A stretch of 64,000 bases of DNA, from NCBI GenBank assembly GCA_030706405.1, contig JAUZOO010000002.1:449167-513166 (forward strand), read 5' to 3'. The notes under the pieces were generated by a model. The model worked only from the letters and a program-made list of their open reading frames with translations. It had not been told where the DNA came from and made no database searches. The stretch is from Bacteroidota bacterium. GTDB taxonomy: Bacteria > Bacteroidota > Bacteroidia > Bacteroidales > JAAUTT01. Positions 1 through 6,456 of the stretch are shown here, one piece after another. How positions within the stretch are numbered: the stretch's first letter is position 1; each line of letters opens with the position of its first letter. The position numbers and the translations under genes were made by a program.

Positions 1-181
1 TAAATAATTGATGATTAGTTATTGTTGTTTATGGCTGATTGCAAAATGTTTAGTTGAACCTTTTGGGTTTCAAACTCTAAAAGATATTGATATTACCTTA
101 TTGTATAGTTAATTAAACTGGTAAACATACACTGCCTGCTTTCAGAATTTTATACCCCGCTAACTATTTTCCTGGTACGAA
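1..181. other. AT-rich non-coding stretch before the 21-bp repeats
   Basis: No open frame with gene-like features and no RNA gene could be recognised here. The sequence is AT-rich and carries no clear hairpin. An in-frame stop at 161-163 closes the repeat reading frame upstream of ATG 182. The stretch may belong to the tail of an element that begins outside the window. Confidence 0.4.
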
Positions 182-343
182 ATGCCGCTCGCGGTATCTG
201 AAAAATTATTTGCGGTCATTGAAATGTCGTTCGCGGTATCTGAAAAGTTTTACGCGGTCATTAAAATAAAGCTCGCGGTAGTTGAAAAGTTTTGCGCGGT
301 GATTGAAATGAAATTCGCGGTAGTTGAAATTGACTTGTCCTAA
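182..343 (+). CDS. Possible 53-residue heptad-repeat peptide
   Basis: ATG 182 opens a frame that runs through the whole 21-bp repeat array to TAA 341-343. An in-frame stop at 161-163 lies upstream. The product begins MPLAVSEK and consists of seven-residue units of the form A-V-(S/I/V)-E-(K/M)-x-(F/L), ending IDLS. Every unit starts Ala-Val and most have Glu at position 4, with hydrophobic residues recurring as in an amphipathic helix. No signal peptide or known domain is visible and no ribosome binding site is evident. The stop codon lies inside a 28-bp direct repeat, so the frame may be a by-product of a mobile or structural repeat rather than a gene. I do not recognise a function. Confidence 0.35.
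   Translation: MPLAVSEKLFAVIEMSFAVSEKFYAVIKIKLAVVEKFCAVIEMKFAVVEIDLS
191..328 (+). repeat. Seven 21-bp tandem repeats with exact phasing
   Basis: The pentamer GCGGT starts at 191, 212, 233, 254, 275, 296 and 317, so the period is exactly 21 bp over seven copies with no insertion or deletion. Odd copies continue as GCGGTA(TC/GT)TGAAA and even copies as GCGGT(C/G)ATT(G/A)AAAT, which gives a higher-order unit of 42 bp. Substitutions have accumulated but the frame is kept. 21 bp is both seven codons and two turns of B-DNA, so the array could be a coding repeat or a row of protein-binding sites on one DNA face, as in plasmid iterons. There are no unique spacers, so it is not a CRISPR array. Confidence 0.85.
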
Positions 344-359
344 AATAACTTGACAGATT
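332..359 (+). repeat. 28-bp direct repeat, copy 1
   Basis: This copy and the one at 593-620 match at 26 of 28 positions and share the core TAACTTGACAGATT. They lie 261 bp apart in the same orientation. Copy 1 begins inside the end of the heptad-repeat frame and contains its stop codon. The wording is reminiscent of insertion-sequence ends, but no transposase frame lies between or beside the copies and I cannot name an element. Confidence 0.65.
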
Positions 360-376
360 ATTACTGTTTTATAGAA

Positions 377-411
377 GAGATAACAAACATAATTTATAAT
401 CCTGTTATCTC
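377..411. repeat. 9-bp perfect inverted repeat
   Basis: GAGATAACA at 377-385 is the exact reverse complement of TGTTATCTC at 403-411, with a 17-base AT-rich loop. It lies between the two copies of the 28-bp direct repeat. There is no T-run directly after it, so it is not a typical terminator. Confidence 0.45.
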
Positions 412-592
412 CAACTGTGTTTTATTTAATACGGATTTAATTAACCGTCTTACTAGCAAACTGCTGATTATACCTGCAAAATTTAACCTTTTTGCTGACC
501 ATAATCACAGTTTTTCACCTAATTCCTGAATTCTTATACACTTCTTTTTTTAATACTTTTTCTGAGGACATAGCTTTTGTTATGCGCTGTTT

Positions 593-620
593 GACTCGTC
601 CTAAATTAACTTGACAGATT
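593..620 (+). repeat. 28-bp direct repeat, copy 2
   Basis: This is the second copy of the sequence at 332-359, with two substitutions (T to C at position 5 and A to T at position 14). The pair brackets 233 bp of AT-rich sequence without a coding frame, which would fit a non-autonomous element or the remnant of an excised one. Confidence 0.65.
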
Positions 621-914
621 TTATACCTGGTCTATTATAAACCCATATTTTAACGATTTGTTGGTTAATGAAATTAGACGAATGGGGCTTAATTGAGGAC
701 GTACACATTTTATCATAGATATTCCTCAGGAAAAAATTCCCCGATATCCTTAAACATTTTTACCTAAATGATAAACAAATATGTAAAAGTACATTAAATT
801 AGGGCTGCAATATTACAGCTCTAACTCCTGTTATTGTGAAGAAATATTATAGCCATAGTGGAAATAATAACAATATTGTAGTTAGAGGGAGGTTGATGGT
901 TATTTTAAAAAAAC

Positions 915-1475
915 ATGACACGAATGGGACATCAGATAAATTTTTTCTTGAATGAAGATGATCAAAAGGACTTTGATAATCTCCTGAGAACTTTTGATGA
1001 TATTTGTTTTCTTTCATATTTCAATAAATCAAATATCCCTACGATAATTGATGACACAATAATACGTGACAAACTAAAGGAAGGTAGTAGAGTATATCTT
1101 GTTCGAAAACAGGACTTGAAAAACATTAAATTTAGATTTATTGAAAAGTTTAATTATTGGTTAATAGATGATTCGCCCAGCCCAGTTCTTCATTTTGATC
1201 GCTGTGTCTCATATAATAGTGATTTAAGAAGTGGTAGGCTATATTTTGAACCAAAGTATGTTGAAAATCTTCAATGGATTGAAAAAAGTGTTGACTTCAT
1301 AAAATGGTCTGATAGTGTAATTGCAAAAGCTCGAAGATTCTTTAAAAAGTATAAATTTAGATATCCTTCAAGTTCTTATGGATATACAGCGTATTTGGGG
1401 CAAAATGCTATGAAACTGATTGAAGAGAACAAAGCTGAAATAGAATTAACTGGTGGCAGATTAATAATAAAATAA
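915..1475 (+). CDS. Hypothetical protein, 186 residues
   Basis: I do not recognise a named family. The protein has no signal peptide or membrane segment and looks cytoplasmic. It opens with a hydrophobic-acidic segment (QINFFLNEDDQ), has an aromatic-rich middle and a basic stretch near residue 140, and ends with a hydrophobic strand. An internal ATG at 924 would give MGHQINFF, which may be the true start because that segment looks like a family's conserved beginning. It is the first of a row of short same-strand genes separated by cassette-like sequences. A role as a small accessory or immunity-type protein is possible, but the sequence does not show it. Confidence 0.65.
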   Translation: MTRMGHQINFFLNEDDQKDFDNLLRTFDDICFLSYFNKSNIPTIIDDTIIRDKLKEGSRVYLVRKQDLKNIKFRFIEKFNYWLIDDSPSPVLHFDRCVSYNSDLRSGRLYFEPKYVENLQWIEKSVDFIKWSDSVIAKARRFFKKYKFRYPSSSYGYTAYLGQNAMKLIEENKAEIELTGGRLIIK

Positions 1476-1483
1476 AAAAACCC

Positions 1484-1581
1484 ATAAAGTGTATACATCA
1501 TGCGTATTTCAAAGCTCGCTACCAAGGGCAGTAACATTGGATATGGAAGTGTCACAAACTCCTTCGCGCTGCATATACTCG
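1484..1581 (+). repeat. Cassette-boundary-like sequence, copy 1
   Basis: Bases 1484-1513 match 4755-4784 at 26 of 30 positions, sharing the core TATACATCATGCG. The right part (1565-1581, CGCGCTGCATATACTCG) is an imperfect inverted copy of the left arm, so the segment could fold as a long mismatched stem about 98 bases across. That layout resembles attC sites of integron gene cassettes, although no integrase lies in the window. It sits between two unrelated same-strand ORFan genes. Confidence 0.45.
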
Positions 1582-1615
1582 ACATTAGGTATAAATAATT
1601 TAAATGCAACTTAGC

Positions 1616-2275
1616 ATGAAATACTATGTACTAACGATATTGATTTTATTGACATTTTCTTGTAAAAAGGATATTGGAGACAATATTATCTACAAGGACA
1701 TATTGAGTCAATTAATTTTGCAAAATAAAATACTGTCTCTCAATGTTCCTTTTGCACCTTATTTTAGAGATAATAAAGATGATGAAGAAATTGCCAGATT
1801 AAAAGAACAAATCTTTTACTTAAACGATAGACAAGTACGTATTGAAAATTTCTTGACAAGAAAACATAAAGTTTTAATTTTAGATCATTTATTAGCAGTA
1901 AATCCGGAATCTTTTACAAAACATTATATCGGAACTTCTGAAATAACGTATGATACTACATGGATTGGTAATGTTGATTATGAGATAAAAACCAAGTATC
2001 GTCCTATAAAAATTAATAACCTTAATCTCAATATTTCATTTTTTAGTACTTATTTCATTGACCATGTTCCAAAACCAGATACATCTTTCTATCATAAAAG
2101 AGAGGACATTAACAGTGATATTTTTTACCTTCAATTATCTGAAATAATATTAAATAAGAATGGAAATAAAGGGATTTTTTACTATGCAATTTCAACTGAT
2201 GGAAATCTTAATGGATACATGAAATATTGTTACATTGAAAAGATTAAAAATAATTGGATGATAATAGAAAAATAA
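1616..2275 (+). CDS. Hypothetical lipoprotein, 219 residues
   Basis: The N-terminus (MKYYVLTILILLTFSCKKD) is a signal peptide ending in a lipobox with Cys in FSC, so the protein is predicted to be lipidated and anchored in the envelope. A start four codons upstream at 1604 is also open, but 1616 gives a normal signal peptide. The mature part is charged, contains a stretch of acidic and basic residues around 55-70, and has no domain that I recognise. It follows a cassette-like intergenic segment and is followed after 39 bases by another lipoprotein gene on the same strand. The function is unknown. Confidence 0.7.
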   Translation: MKYYVLTILILLTFSCKKDIGDNIIYKDILSQLILQNKILSLNVPFAPYFRDNKDDEEIARLKEQIFYLNDRQVRIENFLTRKHKVLILDHLLAVNPESFTKHYIGTSEITYDTTWIGNVDYEIKTKYRPIKINNLNLNISFFSTYFIDHVPKPDTSFYHKREDINSDIFYLQLSEIILNKNGNKGIFYYAISTDGNLNGYMKYCYIEKIKNNWMIIEK

Positions 2276-2314
2276 AAACTGCACACAACCAGTGTACAAT
2301 CTTAAATACTCCGA

Positions 2315-3265
2315 ATGAAAAAGATTAAACTAATTTATTTGATATTATTGATAATTACATGCAGTTGTAATGGACAAACAAATAAATCTAGTGAAACAGA
2401 TTTGAATAGGATTTCAACAAAGTATAGAAATAAGATTGACAATATCATTTCAGCAAAAGATATTGAATTATTAATTTCTACTGTTGACAAGAGATTCAAT
2501 GATTTTAAAGTGAACGAGTCGTTAAAATTTTCTGACAAAGAGAGCCAACTCTTTTGTGACTCGCTTAAAATAAAACCTTGGATAAAGGCTGATTTTGATG
2601 GCAACGGTTATAATGATTTATTAGTTGTTGGCAATTGGGGAGACCACGCAGTAATATGCTTAATGGATAGCGGAGAAAATAAATTTTACATTAAACGAAT
2701 AACAAGAAGGAGTTTTCAGGATTGCACATTCCCAATTGTGCAAGTTGTTGGGCAAACTCCAGTAATTATAAATTATTCAAGGAGCGAACCCGATTGGAAG
2801 AATCATAAAACAGATAGGCTATTAATAAGAGATACTTTAGTTTTTCAATTTGGAGACTTTGTTGAGTTTAACAGTATGCCAGCAAAGCACACGATTGAAA
2901 AAATAGAGTATTCCACAGGTCCTTGTTTTGGAACCTGTCCAATTTTCGAGATGACAATTAATTCTAATAGAAAGGCAACTTTCAAAGCTCAAGAATACAA
3001 TAAAGTAAAAGGTAATTTTTCATCAATCATTGATACATTAAACTATAACCTTTTAATCCATCTTTTAAACTATATTGATTTTGTAAAGCTTAAAAAAAAT
3101 TATGCTGTTAATTGGACAGACGACCAAACTTGCACCTTAAAAATAACTTATGATAATGGAAAAATAAAAGAAATACGTGACTATGGTTTGATTGGAACAT
3201 TTGGATTAAATAGGACTTATAATATTTTATTCAAATTACGTGAAAATCAAAAATGGGAGAAGTAA
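2315..3265 (+). CDS. Lipoprotein with a C-terminal DUF6438 domain
   Basis: The 316-residue product starts with a signal peptide and lipobox (ITCSCNGQ, Cys near residue 19). The middle part (about residues 85-130) contains DFDGNGYNDLLVVGNWG, similar to the calcium-binding loop of FG-GAP/VCBS repeats. The C-terminal 120 residues begin IEYSTGPCFGTCPIFEMTI, the hallmark of DUF6438, whose GPCFGTCP motif carries two conserved cysteines. DUF6438 is common in Bacteroidota envelope proteins and has no known function. The gene stands in a row of small same-strand envelope genes with short non-operonic gaps. Confidence 0.75.
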   Translation: MKKIKLIYLILLIITCSCNGQTNKSSETDLNRISTKYRNKIDNIISAKDIELLISTVDKRFNDFKVNESLKFSDKESQLFCDSLKIKPWIKADFDGNGYNDLLVVGNWGDHAVICLMDSGENKFYIKRITRRSFQDCTFPIVQVVGQTPVIINYSRSEPDWKNHKTDRLLIRDTLVFQFGDFVEFNSMPAKHTIEKIEYSTGPCFGTCPIFEMTINSNRKATFKAQEYNKVKGNFSSIIDTLNYNLLIHLLNYIDFVKLKKNYAVNWTDDQTCTLKITYDNGKIKEIRDYGLIGTFGLNRTYNILFKLRENQKWEK

Positions 3266-3324
3266 TGTCATAACTTTGAAATTTAAAAGCTTATACACAA
3301 CATGCAAGTTAAAAGAACAAGACA

Positions 3325-3804
3325 ATGAGAATAGGCTTGATAATTTTAATGTTTTTTGTGGTTCAATTATCATATTCACAAAACAAATTTGAAAGTATAT
3401 TGGTATATCGTCATGGATGTCATGGAACTTGTAAAGTTAAGGATTCTGATTCTTGTGGATTAAAAAAAGACACTGTATTTGAGTTGATAATGATTCAGAA
3501 AACCGATAGCAGGTTCTTAAAAAATAATGAATTATTTGAATTAACTCGTGCTGATTCTTTAAATGCATTAATTAATCTTTACTGGGATAGAATTGATAGT
3601 TTAAATAAATCTTTGGAATTAAGTAAAAAAGCTCTTTTTGTTCCTCCATATCCAAATTGTTCCGAATTTGAAGATTTTACAATTTTTAGAAACCAAAAGA
3701 CACTTCGTTATGAAATATTTAATAATGAACACAATGAAACCTTTGAAATACTAACTAAAAATGATTTAGAAATATTTAATAAGATCAAAAAAATAATAAA
3801 ATAA
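3325..3804 (+). CDS. Hypothetical secreted protein, 159 residues
   Basis: The N-terminus (MRIGLIILMFFVVQLSYSQ) is a cleavable signal peptide ending in YSQ, a common cleavage context in this phylum. The mature part has a cysteine-rich beginning (GCHGTCKVKDSDSCG), then a helical charged segment and a lysine-rich end. The GCHGTCK piece recalls the GPCFGTCP motif of the DUF6438 protein encoded just upstream, so a distant relation is conceivable but not shown. The function is unknown. Confidence 0.65.
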   Translation: MRIGLIILMFFVVQLSYSQNKFESILVYRHGCHGTCKVKDSDSCGLKKDTVFELIMIQKTDSRFLKNNELFELTRADSLNALINLYWDRIDSLNKSLELSKKALFVPPYPNCSEFEDFTIFRNQKTLRYEIFNNEHNETFEILTKNDLEIFNKIKKIIK

Positions 3805-3813
3805 ACTGCACAG

Positions 3814-3836
3814 CACAGAATGCATCATGTGGGTTT
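3814..3836 (+). repeat. Cassette-boundary-like core, copy 2
   Basis: This short segment carries GCATCATG followed by TGGGTTTCA and aligns without gaps to the cores at 1490-1511 and 4761-4782 (general form TATACATCATGCGGGTTTCA). It lies directly behind the stop codon of the gene ending at 3804, the position at which cassette recombination sites sit relative to their gene. Confidence 0.4.
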
Positions 3837-3850
3837 CATGTAATCAGAGC

Positions 3851-3891
3851 CACTTGTTCGTCGAATGGCAGAGCTATCCATCGAATAAGGA
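3851..3891. repeat. Stem-loop repeat related to 6409-6449, copy 1
   Basis: This 41-base segment aligns without gaps to 6409-6449, with 28 of 41 identities. Its arms (CTTGTTCG and CGAATAAGG) form an imperfect stem around an inner ATGG/CCAT pair. Preservation of arms and length at two sites 2.5 kb apart suggests a dispersed palindromic repeat or folded recombination site rather than a gene-specific terminator. Confidence 0.45.
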
Positions 3892-3941
3892 AAAGTAATC
3901 GATAAGAATTAAAAATACACCTAAACAAAAGATTAAAAACA

Positions 3942-4124
3942 ATGGAAATATCAGAAAGAGGAAAGTTAGGAAATCGAATTATTGCGTCATTGATTGACTA
4001 TATTACAATTGGATGCTTCTTTTTGTTTTTCGTGTATAAGTATGGAGAGCCTAATGGAACAGCAGGTTACGAAGTGCATGGAGTAAAAGCTTTAATTCCT
4101 ATTGGGTTTTGGTTTTTCTATTAA
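3942..4124 (+). pseudogene. Truncated RDD-family membrane protein
   Basis: The 60-residue product matches the start of RDD-family proteins: RGKLGNRIIASLIDYITIG contains the conserved Arg and the Asp of the first transmembrane segment, and a second hydrophobic segment begins near residue 50 (IPIGFWFFY). RDD domains normally contain about 130 residues with two to three membrane segments, including a second conserved part that is missing here. The frame stops at 4122-4124, and the following 80 bases do not continue the domain in another frame. It therefore looks like a 5' fragment cut off at a junction in the array rather than a simple frameshift. Confidence 0.6.
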
Positions 4125-4206
4125 ATGAGTTCCGAATGCCACCCGAAAATATACTCCCGCAATTGGCTACTATTGTAAAAACGGCTTCGTTGATTAAATT
4201 AATGAC

Positions 4207-4734
4207 ATGAAAAATATTGTAATAATTGTTCTTAGCGGTTTGATCGGATTTTCTTGCAATAATAAAGGAAGACAATCTGAAAGTGCTCTTTATCTTGATT
4301 CTATTGCAAAAGAAAAACAAAGAATTACATTCATAAATGATACTTCACAGATAAAATGGTTTATTAAAGATCAGAGATCCTTTTGGACTCCTTCGAAAGA
4401 TCAGATAAGTGAAATTGATTCAATATTAGTAAAAGCAATAAGAGAACAAACTAAACCATATCATAAACTACTAAATGTTAATACCTTCAAAGATTTTTAC
4501 AGACAATATGTCTGTTGCGTTTTAGCCAATGGAGATTCAATCGTATATATAAATGCGATATGCAGGGTTGGAGATCATCCTGTCGAAGATAAAAATGGTA
4601 AATTATTTTTTAAAAGGAATGACTGGCAACATGACATAATCCATGTAATGAATGGGGGTGATTGTTTTTGGCAAATTTGGATTAATTATTCAAAAAAGAA
4701 CTACAAGTATTTAATAGTGAATGGACTTGCATAA
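4207..4734 (+). CDS. Hypothetical lipoprotein, 175 residues
   Basis: The product has a short signal peptide and lipobox (LIGFSCNN, Cys near residue 17). A coiled or linker region follows, then a globular part with paired cysteines (YVCCVLANGD). The C-terminal end (MNGGDCFWQIWINYSKKNYKYLIVNGLA) has the GG-x-C/F-aromatic, N-x-x-Y-x-x-L-x-VNG pattern seen in many uncharacterised Bacteroidota envelope proteins. I can give no function. It starts 82 bases after the broken RDD gene. Confidence 0.7.
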   Translation: MKNIVIIVLSGLIGFSCNNKGRQSESALYLDSIAKEKQRITFINDTSQIKWFIKDQRSFWTPSKDQISEIDSILVKAIREQTKPYHKLLNVNTFKDFYRQYVCCVLANGDSIVYINAICRVGDHPVEDKNGKLFFKRNDWQHDIIHVMNGGDCFWQIWINYSKKNYKYLIVNGLA

Positions 4735-4754
4735 TAAATAAACAACAGCTGCCA

Positions 4755-4784
4755 ATAAAGAGTATACATCATGCGGGGTTCAAA
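4755..4784 (+). repeat. Cassette-boundary-like sequence, copy 3
   Basis: It is identical to 1484-1513 at 26 of 30 positions, including the uninterrupted core GTATACATCATGCG. The ATG of the next apparent frame (4771) is part of this repeat, which argues that the true start of that gene lies further downstream. Confidence 0.5.
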
Positions 4785-5580
4785 ACAATTTACAAATTTA
4801 TTGGAGACGTATAATTACATTGCGGTAATATTGTTCCTGACAACATTCTTATCTAATTCAACGATGGGTCAGAATACAAATTGTTTTTATGATATACTAA
4901 AGGTTTATGATCTCTCCAATGTTCTTAATCCCGACAGCATAATAGATGATGGTTTTGAAAAATATAAACGACCGGACCCTCTTGGTTATATTGACACAAA
5001 TTTTCGGAGATTTCAAATTCACTTTACATCATTTGAAAAAAGTAAAACCAATCCATATGAGTATGTAATTAATGGTAAAACAAAAGTAAGCGACAACGTT
5101 TGTAGTTTTATTGGAACAATAACAATCATTGCAGCAGAATATGACACCTCGGATTTAATGAAACTTATCGGATTTCCAACATATAGAGGAGGTTCAATAA
5201 CTAGTCAGGTTCTAATTTATGAAGATAAAATGCACTCCGGATCTGGAATAATTAAAGGTAAACTAACAACGGATATTTATATTAATGATAACGGAACAAT
5301 TTGTTATCAGGCATTGATGTTGGTGGCTGATGGATTTTGTAATAATCAATTTGAGGGTAATTGGACGAGTTATAAAACCGGAGAAAAAAAGAAATGCAAT
5401 TGGGGCGATTTTAGAATTCCTTATAGTAAAGATCTGGATGGAGGAACCTGTGAATTCAGTGTAGAGCCTAAATATGTAAATAATGGATGGACAACATATG
5501 AACAAGCGTGGGGTCACTCTCCTGACACTACAATTGTAAAATTTGCAAGGCAAAAAGAAATGGAACAATGGTGGAAATAA
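4771..5580 (+). CDS. Hypothetical secreted protein, up to 269 residues
   Basis: The first ATG lies inside a repeat shared with other intergenic regions, so the first ten or so residues are probably not native. A TTG at 4801 would start the protein just before a plausible signal peptide (YIAVILFLTTFLSNSTMGQ). The mature part is rich in beta-prone segments, with IYINDNGTICYQALMLV and CEFSVEPKYVNNGW, and has about five cysteines. No family was recognised. It is the last of the row of small accessory genes before the lipocalin. Confidence 0.6.
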   Translation: MRGSKQFTNLLETYNYIAVILFLTTFLSNSTMGQNTNCFYDILKVYDLSNVLNPDSIIDDGFEKYKRPDPLGYIDTNFRRFQIHFTSFEKSKTNPYEYVINGKTKVSDNVCSFIGTITIIAAEYDTSDLMKLIGFPTYRGGSITSQVLIYEDKMHSGSGIIKGKLTTDIYINDNGTICYQALMLVADGFCNNQFEGNWTSYKTGEKKKCNWGDFRIPYSKDLDGGTCEFSVEPKYVNNGWTTYEQAWGHSPDTTIVKFARQKEMEQWWK

Positions 5581-5585
5581 AATCA

Positions 5586-5625
5586 GCCGCTAATTGAAGA
5601 TGGGCGATAGTCCATGTTAAGCGGC
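5586..5625. repeat. Imperfect hairpin after the cassette-like genes
   Basis: GCCGCT at 5586-5591 pairs with AGCGGC at 5620-5625, and an inner ATGG can pair with CCAT. The segment follows six bases after a stop codon and has no T-run behind it. It has the same general layout (outer arms, inner ATGG/CCAT) as the hairpin at 3851-3891, so it may be a further boundary element. Confidence 0.35.
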
Positions 5626-5819
5626 ATTTATTCAATATCGCTCATGAGAAAAATTGCAATGTTGTGCGGAACATAAAGATTTTGTAAATCAATTTTATAG
5701 TTAAGTAACAGCAATAGATTATTTAGTTTTTTGTTTGATTATAACTGAAAAATAAAAGAAAGCATGAGCAATTTAATTTGTCTTGATTTAAAATATAGTA
5801 TTAACTAATTTTAGGAAAG

Positions 5820-6359
5820 ATGAAAATCAGAAAATTTATCTATTTATTATTAACTGGTGTTATTATGAAAGGATTATACGCATGCACTACAATACCAAAT
5901 GGAGCCGTAGCTGTTAAACCTTTTGATAAAGATAAATATCTTGGTAAATGGTATGAGATTGCCAGAATAGATTTCAAATATGAAAAGGATTTGAATAACA
6001 CCACTGCTGAATATTCTTTAAATGACAACGGAACTATTCGGGTTTACAATCAAGGATATAATACCAAAAAACAGGAATGGAATCAAGCAATTGGTAAAGC
6101 AAAGTTTGTTGGCGAAAAGAACATCGCCATGCTTAAAGTATCATTCTTTGGCCCATTTTATTCCGGATACAATGTAATCGCAATAGATGATGAATACATA
6201 TATGCTCTGATTGCCGGAAAGAATCTTAAATATTTATGGATTCTATCGCGTGACACTAGTATACCTGTGGAGATAAAAGATAAATATCTTAAGATTGCCC
6301 AAGAGATTGGATATAATACAACTGACCTTTTATGGGTTAAACATGACAAGCAGAAATAA
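5820..6359 (+). CDS. blc: Outer-membrane lipocalin, Blc type
   Basis: This 179-residue lipoprotein has a signal peptide with lipobox (GLYACTT, Cys near residue 22) and a lipocalin domain that starts with the diagnostic G-x-W segment (YLGKWYEIAR, about residues 40-49). The IRVYNQGYN strand and the later segments YNVIAIDDEYIYALIAG and YLWILSRD match bacterial Blc. Blc binds fatty acids and lysophospholipids at the outer membrane and is linked to envelope stress and membrane repair. A purine-rich AGGAAAG lies just before the ATG. It is monocistronic and is followed by a stem-loop that faces the convergent aldo/keto reductase gene. Confidence 0.9.
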   Translation: MKIRKFIYLLLTGVIMKGLYACTTIPNGAVAVKPFDKDKYLGKWYEIARIDFKYEKDLNNTTAEYSLNDNGTIRVYNQGYNTKKQEWNQAIGKAKFVGEKNIAMLKVSFFGPFYSGYNVIAIDDEYIYALIAGKNLKYLWILSRDTSIPVEIKDKYLKIAQEIGYNTTDLLWVKHDKQK

Positions 6360-6408
6360 GGCCAGCACTTACCATTATGTAGCTTTAATAGCGGCTGAAA
6401 GGTAGTTT

Positions 6409-6449
6409 CCCTCGTTCGACGGAAGTGTGAGCCATCCGACGAACAAGGG
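6409..6449. repeat. Stem-loop repeat related to 3851-3891, copy 2
   Basis: CCCTCGTTCGACGG (6409-6422) pairs with CCGACGAACAAGGG (6436-6449) at 12 of 14 positions around a 13-base loop. It lies between the convergent lipocalin and aldo/keto reductase genes and could end transcription from either side, although no clear T-run follows. The gap-free similarity to 3851-3891 shows that it is not unique to this spot. Confidence 0.5.
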
Positions 6450-6456
6450 AATAATT

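Larger units (their letters stand above)
360..914. other. AT-rich intergenic region without a recognisable gene
   Basis: Apart from the 9-bp inverted repeat and the second 28-bp direct repeat, I see no coding frame with gene-like features and no RNA gene. The 3' part must hold the promoter of the gene starting at 915, but no clear -33/-7 pair stands out. Confidence 0.4.

Noticed and set aside
191-328. CRISPR-like array
   Set aside because: The 21-bp repeats are contiguous with no unique spacers between them, and no cas gene is in the window.
332-620. Complete insertion sequence
   Set aside because: The 28-bp copies are direct, not inverted, and there is no transposase frame between or near them.
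5820-6349. Minus-strand frames of about 60 codons inside the lipocalin gene
   Set aside because: They are antisense shadows of a clear lipocalin with lipobox and G-x-W motif.
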